A DNA stretch of 38,097 nt, from assembly GCA_017462785.1 (NCBI GenBank), contig JAFTQJ010000080.1:1-38097 (forward strand), in the 5' to 3' direction. Source of the stretch: Oscillospiraceae bacterium (GTDB lineage: Bacteria > Bacillota > Clostridia > Oscillospirales > Ruminococcaceae). Below, piece by piece: positions 32,878 through 38,097 of this stretch (positions are counted from its first letter, which is position 1; each line of letters opens with the position of its first letter). Made by a program: the position numbers and the translations under genes. The notes under the pieces were generated by a model. That model was given only the letters and a program-made list of their open reading frames with translations. It did no database searches and was not told where the DNA came from.

Positions 32878-32907
32878 CATATTGAGTGACAGTATTTTCT
32901 GCCGTAA

Positions 32908-33333
32908 TTAGTCTTCTACAACAACGCCCATGGAACGAGCTGTACCAGCAACCATGCTCATAGCAGCCTCCAGAGAACCAGCGTTCAGGTCGGGCATCTT
33001 GGTTTCAGCGATCTTCTGAACCTGCTCCTTAGTGATCTTAGCCACCTTGGTTTTGTTCGGAACACCGGAACCGCTCTCGATACCGCAAGCCTTCTTGATC
33101 AGAACAGCTGCGGGGGGAGTCTTAGTGATGAATGTAAAGGAACGGTCAGCGTAAACAGTGATAACAACCGGAATGATCATGCCGATGTCATTCTTTGTTC
33201 TCTCGTTGAATTCCTTTGTGAATGCCATGATATTTACACCATGCTGACCGAGAGCCGGACCAACAGGCGGAGCAGGTGTTGCCTTACCTGCAGCGATTTG
33301 CAGCTTAATATAGCCAACTACTTTCTGTGCCAT
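32908..33333 (-). CDS. rplK: 50S ribosomal protein L11
   Basis: 141 residues, typical length. Lines the GTPase-associated centre, contacts EF-G and is needed for RelA sensing of stalled ribosomes. Landmarks: [65 protein letters not shown]. Ribosome site GGAGGTG before the ATG. Preceded by a structured leader. Confidence 0.98.
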   Translation of the reverse strand: MAQKVVGYIKLQIAAGKATPAPPVGPALGQHGVNIMAFTKEFNERTKNDIGMIIPVVITVYADRSFTFITKTPPAAVLIKKACGIESGSGVPNKTKVAKITKEQVQKIAETKMPDLNAGSLEAAMSMVAGTARSMGVVVED

Positions 33334-33353
33334 GATATTGCACCTCCATTATT

Positions 33354-33410
33354 GTGGTAAAGGCGAGTGCGGATGCTGCCGCATCTCTCCCACGGAAAGC
33401 TTACGCTTTC
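33354..33410 (-). promoter_or_regulatory. Leader of rplK with putative L1-binding hairpin
   Basis: On the minus strand GTGGGAGAGATGCGG runs into CCGCACTCGCCTTTACCAC (33393-33354): GUGG/CCAC, GAG/CUC and UGCGG/CCGCA pair with internal loops. This matches the L1 autoregulatory leader of rplK-rplA operons as I remember it. A second stem, GAAAGC/GCTTTC (33395-33410), lies just upstream. Confidence 0.6.
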
Positions 33411-33465
33411 ATCTTGTAACTGAATACATTATTTTCGGGCAGCTCAGAAATGCGAGCAGAACCCA

Positions 33466-33999
33466 TTAGTCATCAAGCAGTACAGCCTGATGCAGTGCGA
33501 TGGTCGTCGGTGTTTCACGTCCGAACATATTAACGAGGACTTCAACCTGTCCGCCCTCAAGATCAATACTCTGAACCACACCGGTGAAGCCGTCCAGATT
33601 CGTGCCTGTAACACGGATGCGGTCGCCGACACTGTAATCCACCTTGATGGCGGAAGAACCGGTCACTTCAACACCCATTGCAGCAACTTCCCTTTCAGAA
33701 AGGGGAGTCGGCTCAGAACCGGGGCCTACAAATCCCGTCACACCTCTTGTGTTGCGTACAACATACCAGGAATCATCGTTGCAGATCATCTTCACCAGAA
33801 CATAGCCGGGGAAGGTCTTGTATTCAACTTCCTTGGTCTTGCCGTCAACGATTTCCGTAACACGCTCGGTCGGAACTCGGATTTCCTGAATCAAGTCGTG
33901 CAGCTTACGATTCTCCACAACCTTTTCAATATTCTGTGCCACTTTGTTTTCGTAACCCGAATATGTGTGAATGACATACCATTTTGCCGCCTGCGACAT
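33466..33999 (-). CDS. nusG: Transcription termination/antitermination factor NusG
   Basis: 177 residues. N-terminal NGN domain (KWYVIHTYSGYENKVAQNIE, FPGYVLVKMICNDDSWYVVRNTRGVTGFVG) binds RNA polymerase; C-terminal KOW domain (DYSVGDRIRVTGTNLDGFTGVVQSIDLE) contacts S10 or Rho. GGAGG upstream. 26 nt after secE in the usual order. Confidence 0.97.
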   Translation of the reverse strand: MSQAAKWYVIHTYSGYENKVAQNIEKVVENRKLHDLIQEIRVPTERVTEIVDGKTKEVEYKTFPGYVLVKMICNDDSWYVVRNTRGVTGFVGPGSEPTPLSEREVAAMGVEVTGSSAIKVDYSVGDRIRVTGTNLDGFTGVVQSIDLEGGQVEVLVNMFGRETPTTIALHQAVLLDD

Positions 34000-34025
34000 T
34001 TCAAATCCTCCTTCTTACCCTGCGG

Positions 34026-34340
34026 TTACTCACCCTGACTCAGTCCAATGAGGAACTTGAGCAGTTCGAGCAGTCCGAGGTCGAGTAAACCTACAACAAT
34101 ACTTGCAGCCACGATCGTACCGAGAACGATGCTTGTATTAATGAATACGGTCTTTCTGGTCGGCCATGTTACGTTCTTGAATTCGATCTTCAGATCCTTG
34201 AACCACTTGGCGATCCCGGCAAAGAATCCCTTCTTGCCTTCGTCCTTCTTATCGGACTTCTTGTCCTTTTTGGCTTTTTTGGTTTCTTCCTTCACGGAAG
34301 ACTCAACGTTTTGCAAAGTGTCTTTTTTCTCCTTCGCCAT
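34026..34340 (-). CDS. secE: Preprotein translocase subunit SecE
   Basis: 104 residues. A long lysine/aspartate-rich cytoplasmic head (1-40), the conserved amphipathic helix FKDLKIEFKNVTWPTRKTV, and one membrane helix (INTSIVLGTIVAASIVVGLL). Clamps SecY. The charged N-terminal extension is longer than in B. subtilis (about 59 residues in total) but common in Clostridia. Confidence 0.95.
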   Translation of the reverse strand: MAKEKKDTLQNVESSVKEETKKAKKDKKSDKKDEGKKGFFAGIAKWFKDLKIEFKNVTWPTRKTVFINTSIVLGTIVAASIVVGLLDLGLLELLKFLIGLSQGE

Positions 34341-34355
34341 GCGTCAGACCTCCGA

Positions 34356-34505
34356 TCACTTTGTTTCCTTGTGCAGCGTATGCTTTCTGCAGAACTTGCA
34401 GTGCTTTCTCATCTCGATCCGCTCAGGATCGTTCTTCTTGTTCTTCTTAGAAACATAGTTACGCTGCTTGCATTCTGTGCAGGCTAAAGTCACCTTAACT
34501 CTCAT
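34356..34505 (-). CDS. rpmG: 50S ribosomal protein L33
   Basis: 49 residues, ATG at 34505, TGA at 34358-34356. Sequence begins [20 protein letters not shown] and ends [15 protein letters not shown]. The two CxxC pairs show it is the zinc-binding form. GGAGG 9 nt upstream. It lies in the standard rpmG-secE-nusG order. Too short for many gene-finders. Confidence 0.95.
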   Translation of the reverse strand: MRVKVTLACTECKQRNYVSKKNKKNDPERIEMRKHCKFCRKHTLHKETK

Positions 34506-34532
34506 ATATCGGCACCTCCTGATAAATTACTT

Positions 34533-34553
34533 CATCCGAAAAACCCTCGGATG
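34533..34553 (-). promoter_or_regulatory. Leader hairpin upstream of rpmG
   Basis: CATCCGA (34533-34539) and TCGGATG (34547-34553), 7-bp stem, about 16 nt ahead of the rpmG ribosome site. Possibly protects or regulates the leader. Confidence 0.4.
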
Positions 34554-34600
34554 CTTAGGTTGTTTGCCTCCCTCGACTGGCGGATGGTATAAAAGCACAT

Positions 34601-34623
34601 AAAAATACCTCCGCAAAGAGGTA
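34601..34623 (-). promoter_or_regulatory. Terminator-like hairpin at the 5' end of the rpmG-secE transcript
   Basis: TACCTC (34606-34611) and GAGGTA (34618-34623) with five A after it on the plus strand (TTTTT in the transcript). It begins at the predicted start of transcription, so it is a 5'-terminal stem or a very early attenuator. Confidence 0.5.
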
Positions 34624-34628
34624 CTCTT

Positions 34629-34657
34629 ATTTTACCACATTTTTTTACGTTTGTCAA
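34629..34657 (-). promoter_or_regulatory. Promoter of the rpmG-secE-nusG-rplK-rplA cluster
   Basis: Minus strand TTGACA (34657-34652), 17-bp spacer, TAAAAT (34634-34629) with a TGG extension. Confidence 0.8.
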
Positions 34658-34729
34658 GGGGTTTCTTCACGCAGTTTCAAAGAAATTTTGTACAAAAATC
34701 AGGCGGACAGGCACCCTCCTTTTTCACAG

Positions 34730-34767
34730 AAAAAACACAGCCCCATGCTGCACGGCATGGGGCTGTG
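34730..34767 (-). terminator. Terminator of the XRE regulator gene
   Basis: CACAGCCCCATGC (34736-34748) and GCATGGGGCTGTG (34755-34767), perfect 13-bp stem, then TTTTTT on the minus strand. Confidence 0.9.
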
Positions 34768-34787
34768 CCAGATACGCCGGATCACCT

Positions 34788-35339
34788 TCAGGTCATCTGT
34801 CCGGCAAGGCTGGAGTAGTAATTGCTCAAATACTGTGCGATCTCCGTGATCAGCTGCTTTGCCTCTGCTGCACGGGAGGCATTCGCATAGATTCCGGCTT
34901 CCGCTTCCTGCACCGCAAGCCTTGCATGATTCACCGCATTCTGCATCTGCTCTGCCTGCTTGCTCTGGCAAAGTGCTTTTGCAAGCTCCAGATGTGCAAT
35001 GCTGTGCAGTGCATGCAGCTCATCCCCGATGGATGCCTGTGCATCCTGCACCTGAAGCAGTGCCTCATAGTTCTTCTCTTTTAATAGTACCTTTGCACGG
35101 CTGAGCACAGAGATCGCCTCCGGTTCTGCCGGACCGCCCTGATCTGCCAGAAGCCGTTCCATCGGGATCTCCAGAACGCCCGCAAGATACTCCAGCGTTT
35201 TCATGGACGGTGTTGCACTTCCGCTTTCGATCTGACTGAGCATGTTCCTCGTGATGAAATCACCCACCACATCACTCTGCGTCATTTTCTTTGCCAGACG
35301 TGCAGCCTTCAGTCTTCTGCCCAATTCTGCGTTATCCAT
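34788..35339 (-). CDS. XRE-family regulator with helical C-terminal domain
   Basis: 183 residues from the ATG at 35339 (AAGGAG about 11 nt upstream; longer frames to 35381 begin in the operator). Residues 1-60 are a Cro/C1-type helix-turn-helix: LGRRLKAARLAKKMTQSDV, then NMLSQIESGSATPSMKTLEYLA. The rest is helical and Ala/Glu/Gln-rich (LAKALCQSKQAEQMQNAVNHARLAVQEAE), resembling TPR-like sensor domains. It is divergent from the NfeD-flotillin operon, and matching palindromes sit at both start sites, so it probably represses both itself and that operon. Its signal is unknown; membrane stress is a guess. Confidence 0.85.
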   Translation of the reverse strand: MDNAELGRRLKAARLAKKMTQSDVVGDFITRNMLSQIESGSATPSMKTLEYLAGVLEIPMERLLADQGGPAEPEAISVLSRAKVLLKEKNYEALLQVQDAQASIGDELHALHSIAHLELAKALCQSKQAEQMQNAVNHARLAVQEAEAGIYANASRAAEAKQLITEIAQYLSNYYSSLAGQMT

Positions 35340-35360
35340 ATTGCTTTCATCTCCTTGCAT

Positions 35361-35375
35361 GTAAACTCTGTTTAC
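35361..35375. promoter_or_regulatory. XRE operator 1 (own promoter)
   Basis: GTAAAC-TCT-GTTTAC, perfect palindrome with a 3-bp centre. Lies just after the -10 of the XRE gene. Extra half-sites TTTACT follow at 35372-35386. Confidence 0.65.
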
Positions 35376-35383
35376 TACCATTT

Positions 35384-35389
35384 ACTATA
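35384..35389 (-). promoter_or_regulatory. -10 element of the XRE gene
   Basis: Minus strand TATAGT. The -35 region is only T-rich, so the promoter is weak. Confidence 0.45.
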
Positions 35390-35484
35390 TCATAACACAT
35401 CCTTTCAAAAAAAGCAAGCCTTTTTTGAGAAAAAAATAAAATTTCTCGAAATTTTCACAAAGAACCGCATATTGATAAAGAGAA

Positions 35485-35530
35485 AGCACCGCTTTGCAGA
35501 GCCGGAGGAGCCGTCCCTTTGGACGGTGCT
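35485..35530. promoter_or_regulatory. Alternative hairpins in the XRE/NfeD spacer
   Basis: CCGTCC (35511-35516) with GGACGG (35521-35526), or AGCACCG (35485-35491) with CGGTGCT (35524-35530); the two pairings exclude each other. An A+T-rich palindrome AAAATTTCTCGAAATTTT lies at 35438-35455. The 343-bp spacer 35340-35682 holds no gene. Confidence 0.35.
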
Positions 35531-35573
35531 GAAAAAAATTTGCGGATGGGGAGAAAAAATTGGGGGAAATCTC

Positions 35574-35602
35574 TTGACAAACGACAAAAAATGCTGTATA
35601 AT
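35574..35602 (+). promoter_or_regulatory. Full-consensus promoter of the NfeD-flotillin operon
   Basis: TTGACA (35574-35579), 17-bp spacer, TATAAT (35597-35602): both hexamers and the spacing are exact consensus, so it must be held down by repression if not constitutively strong. Confidence 0.9.
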
Positions 35603-35609
35603 AAATTCA

Positions 35610-35624
35610 GTAAATAAAATTTAC
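35610..35624. promoter_or_regulatory. XRE operator 2 (NfeD-flotillin promoter)
   Basis: GTAAAT-AAA-ATTTAC, perfect palindrome with a 3-bp centre, 8 bp after the -10. Same half-site and same place relative to the start site as operator 1 at 35361-35375. A hairpin GCTCTC/GAGAGC (35633-35650) follows in the leader. Confidence 0.65.
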
Positions 35625-35682
35625 ATGATATAGCTCTCCTGCGTGAGAGCAAATCACATGGGAAAGGAGGACGAACAAGGAT

Positions 35683-36339
35683 ATGGAAGCATGGTGGGAA
35701 AACCTCGGGCCTGTTCTGCAGGTGCTGTACTGCATTGCGATCCCTTCCACGCTCGTGCTGGTGCTCCAGATGATCCTGTCCATGATGGGCGGTGAGTCGG
35801 ACGGCGGTATCGACGTATCGGACACATCCGGACTGGATATGCCCGGTGAGCTGGATGTGGATGTTACATTTGATGCGGATGCAGGGGATGTGGACACCGT
35901 CATTGACGGCGGCAATCCGGCGGATTTCGGAACGCTCAAGTTCCTGACGCTGCAAACGATCGTGACATTCCTGACAGTATTCGGCTGGGTATCCATTGCC
36001 TGCGTCAGCGGCGGCATGTCGCCCGTTCTGGGCATCGTGCTCGGTGCGGTCTGCGGCTTGATCATGATGTTCATCGTGGCAAAGCTCGTGCAGGTATCCG
36101 CAAGACTTGCGGAGGACGGAACGCTGAATATGAAAAACGCCATCGGCGAAACGGCAACGGTTTATCTGACCATTCCGGCAAAGGGCAGCGGGGAAGGCAA
36201 AGTGACCATGCAGCTGCAGGGACGCTTCTGTGAGATCGACGCAGTCAATGAGGGCGAAGCTCCCATTGAAACCGGTGCACAGGTGCTGGTGACCGATGTG
36301 CTCGGTGACACGCTGGTGGTTGAGAGAACAGCGGATTAA
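35683..36339 (+). CDS. NfeD-like membrane protein (YuaF type)
   Basis: 218 residues. Membrane helix about 11-35, then an acidic Asp/Gly loop (37-80) probably outside the cell, two further helices (about 85-106 and 110-133), and a C-terminal OB-fold domain (about 148-218: NAIGETATVYLTIPAKG, GAQVLVTDVLGDTLVVER) in the cytoplasm. This is the short NfeD form without the protease domain, which partners flotillins in B. subtilis (YuaF-YuaG). It is followed 55 nt later by the flotillin gene. AAAGGAGG 12 nt upstream. Confidence 0.88.
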   Translation: MEAWWENLGPVLQVLYCIAIPSTLVLVLQMILSMMGGESDGGIDVSDTSGLDMPGELDVDVTFDADAGDVDTVIDGGNPADFGTLKFLTLQTIVTFLTVFGWVSIACVSGGMSPVLGIVLGAVCGLIMMFIVAKLVQVSARLAEDGTLNMKNAIGETATVYLTIPAKGSGEGKVTMQLQGRFCEIDAVNEGEAPIETGAQVLVTDVLGDTLVVERTAD

Positions 36340-36394
36340 GGCTGTATGTTGTCCGACATCTGAATTTTTGATTGACATGTAAGGAGTACGAGAA

Positions 36395-37822
36395 ATGGAA
36401 GTATTAATTGTAATCTGCGTAGTCGTTGTGGTGCTGTTTGCGGTTGTGCTCGGCATCCTGTCACGCTACAGAAAATGCCCGTCCGACAAGATTCTGGTCA
36501 TCTACGGTAAGGTGGGTGCTGACCAGTTCGGTCAGCCGAGAAGTGCACGATGCATCCACGGCGGTGCGGCGTTCATCTGGCCGGTCATCCAGTCCTATCA
36601 GTATCTGGATCTGACCCCCATCTCCATGAACGTTGACCTGAAAAACGCCCTGTCCAAGCAGAATATCCGTATCAATGTACCGTCCCGATTCACAGTCGGC
36701 ATTTCCACAGAGCCGGGCGTGATGCAGAACGCCGCAGAGCGTCTGCTGGGTCTGAAGCTCGTGGAGATTCAGGAGCTGGCAAAGGACATCGTATTCGGTC
36801 AGCTGCGTCTGATCATCGCAACGATGGACATTGAGGAGATCAACTCCGACCGTGAGAAATTCACACAGGCAGTTGCAAAGAACGTAGAGATCGAGCTGAA
36901 GAAGATCGGTCTGCGTCTGATCAACGTAAACGTCACCGACATCACCGATGAATCCGGCTACCTGAACGCTCTCGGTAAGGAAGCCGCTGCAAAGGCTGTG
37001 AACGACGCTAAGAAGAGCGTTGCAGAGCAGAACCGTGATGGTGAGATCGGTCAGGCAAACGCACAGCAGGAACAGCGTGTACAGGTCGCTGCTGCAAATG
37101 CTGCTGCAATCGAGGGTGAGAACACCGCAAGAGTAGCCGTTGCACAGTCCGAGGCAGTACGCCGTGAGCGTGAGGCTGAGTCCCTCCGTCAGGCTACCGC
37201 AGCCGAGGCAGTACAGGCTGCAAAGGCAAAGCAGGAAGCCTACGCTGCACAGCAGGAAGCTGAACAGCAGAGAGCACAGCTCGAAAAGGCTACCCAGCAT
37301 GCGGACATCATCGTAAAGGCGGAGATCGCCAAGGAACAGGCTGAGATCGACGCTGAGGCTGAGGCTGAGGTCATCCGCCGCAAGGCACGAGGCGAGGCTG
37401 ATGCGATCTTTGCGAAGATGGAAGCAGAAGCGAAAGGTCAGCAGGAATTGCTGGTTCGTCAGGCAGAGGGTATGCGTCAGATCGTGGACGCTGCCGGCGG
37501 CAATGCAGATGCCGCAGTCAAGCTCCTCATTGCAGAGAAGCTCGAAGATCTGGTTGCAATTCAGGTCGAGGCGATCAAGAACATCAAGATCGACAAGGTT
37601 ACTGTCTGGGACAGCGGTCAGAATGCGGATGGTCAGAACTCCACAGCCGGCTTTATTTCCGGCATGATGAAGGCTGTACCGCCCCTGAACGAGCTGTTCA
37701 AGCAGGCAGGCATGGAGCTGCCGGAGCTGCTGGGCAAGGACATCACCGAGGAAGAAACCGAGGGAGAAACCGAGGAAGCACCGCAGTTTGTAGAAACCGT
37801 TGCTGCCGAAACAGAGGAATAA
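36395..37822 (+). CDS. floT: Flotillin-like SPFH scaffold protein
   Basis: 475 residues. N-terminal hydrophobic anchor (4-22), SPFH domain (about 28-200: IHGGAAFIWPVIQSYQYLDLTPISM, LAKDIVFGQLRLIIATM, LRLINVNVTDITDESGYLNALG), then a long Ala/Glu/Gln coiled coil (about 205-355) with the EAEAE-type repeats typical of flotillins. An acidic Glu-rich tail ends the protein. Organises membrane microdomains. Belongs to the NfeD operon and carries a strong terminator after it. AGGAG site 10 nt upstream. Confidence 0.93.
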   Translation: MEVLIVICVVVVVLFAVVLGILSRYRKCPSDKILVIYGKVGADQFGQPRSARCIHGGAAFIWPVIQSYQYLDLTPISMNVDLKNALSKQNIRINVPSRFTVGISTEPGVMQNAAERLLGLKLVEIQELAKDIVFGQLRLIIATMDIEEINSDREKFTQAVAKNVEIELKKIGLRLINVNVTDITDESGYLNALGKEAAAKAVNDAKKSVAEQNRDGEIGQANAQQEQRVQVAAANAAAIEGENTARVAVAQSEAVRREREAESLRQATAAEAVQAAKAKQEAYAAQQEAEQQRAQLEKATQHADIIVKAEIAKEQAEIDAEAEAEVIRRKARGEADAIFAKMEAEAKGQQELLVRQAEGMRQIVDAAGGNADAAVKLLIAEKLEDLVAIQVEAIKNIKIDKVTVWDSGQNADGQNSTAGFISGMMKAVPPLNELFKQAGMELPELLGKDITEEETEGETEEAPQFVETVAAETEE

Positions 37823-37826
37823 TCAC

Positions 37827-37860
37827 AAAACCGCTGCACATCCCGTGCGGCGGTTTTCTT
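37827..37860 (+). terminator. Terminator of the flotillin operon
   Basis: AAAACCGCTGCAC (37827-37839) and GTGCGGCGGTTTT (37845-37857), one G-T wobble, followed by CTT. Confidence 0.8.
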
Positions 37861-37863
37861 TGC

Positions 37864-37891
37864 AAAAAAATCCCCCCGATCGCTCGGGGGG
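37864..37891 (-). terminator. Terminator of the partial dockerin gene
   Basis: CCCCCCGA (37872-37879) and TCGGGGGG (37884-37891), then A and TTTTTTT on the minus strand (37870-37864). Confidence 0.8.
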
Positions 37892-37928
37892 AAATAGGGA
37901 AAATTGTCTAAGGAGGATGCCGAAGGTA

Positions 37929-38097
37929 TTACTTGCGGAGAATGTCCACCCAGCTTACGTCCGCACCCGTGCCCTTTGCGGCAGCGTAGGAGAGGACGGC
38001 GGCGGCGTCGGACGCATCCACATAGCCGTCAGCGTTCACGTCATTTGCGGAGGTTGCCTTGATGCCTGCACCGGTGCCGTTCTGTGCAGCGATCACC
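37929..38097 (-). CDS. C-terminal end of a dockerin protein (cut by window edge)
   Basis: 56 codons up to TAA at 37931-37929; the 5' end lies beyond 38097. The visible part contains NDVNADGYVDASDAAAVLSY, a complete calcium loop and F-helix, then AAAKGTGADVSWVDILRK at the end. The preceding QNGTGAGIKAT matches the end of a first repeat. It is of the same class as the half module in the protein at 14042-14791 and different from the GH26/scaffoldin class. The catalytic or binding domain is not visible. Confidence 0.85.
   Translation of the reverse strand, partial: VIAAQNGTGAGIKATSANDVNADGYVDASDAAAVLSYAAAKGTGADVSWVDILRK

Noticed and set aside
34506-34787. tRNA gene near rpmG
   Set aside because: A tRNA-Trp is often found near rpmG-secE, but no cloverleaf or T-loop GTTC-A pattern was seen; only promoter, leader stems and a terminator.

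Overview
The window looks like a chromosomal segment of a cellulosome-building Gram-positive gut bacterium of the Ruminococcus type (Oscillospiraceae; R. champanellensis or R. flavefaciens relatives are my best guess, an inference). Reasons: five complete genes plus one truncated gene carry dockerin or dockerin-like modules, one of them also carries a cohesin, AGGAGG-type ribosome sites precede nearly every gene, promoters are sigma-A-like and often have an extended -10, and the ribosomal-protein and nusG genes are of Firmicutes type.

Layout. 1-440: a miniature inverted-repeat element, then a 48-residue cysteine-rich membrane peptide gene (minus) that lies under an alanine/glutamine-coding shadow. 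781-3027: a two-domain Clp ATPase. 3264-11585: secreted fibre-degradation proteins (dockerin plus Cthe_2159-like beta-helix; cohesin/Big2/dockerin adaptor scaffoldin; CBM35-GH26-dockerin mannanase) interspersed with a CPBP-like membrane protein, tadA and a small lipoprotein. 11756-13962 (minus): a tight three-gene unit of small alarmone synthetase, acidic lipoprotein with repeated AGD motifs, and radical SAM/SPASM enzyme. This is the best candidate for an undescribed system. 14042-14791: a secreted protein with half a dockerin. 15086-17751: nadR-pnuC NAD salvage, a repeat-rich spacer, and a phosphoglycolate-phosphatase-like HAD gene. 17928-20735: a large HExxH protease with hexapeptide beta-helix, LamG-like and dockerin parts. 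20897-27282: glyA, an ankyrin-like protein, a GNAT-LRR fusion, rarA, dapF and a holin-lysin pair. 27319-31892 (minus): a small membrane protein and a MarR-controlled heterodimeric ABC exporter. 32106-34505 (minus): rpmG-secE-nusG-rplK-rplA. 34788-37822: an XRE regulator divergent from an NfeD-flotillin operon, the two sharing a near-identical palindrome at their predicted start sites. 37929-38097: the end of another dockerin protein, cut by the window edge.

How they fit. The dockerins fall into three sequence classes. The adaptor scaffoldin carries the same class as the GH26 enzyme, so it probably docks on the same primary scaffoldin and offers its own cohesin to a different class. The housekeeping genes (tadA, glyA, dapF, rarA, nadR, ribosomal cluster) are intact and well marked by promoters and terminators. 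The large open frames antisense to the secreted genes are composition shadows and are not listed.
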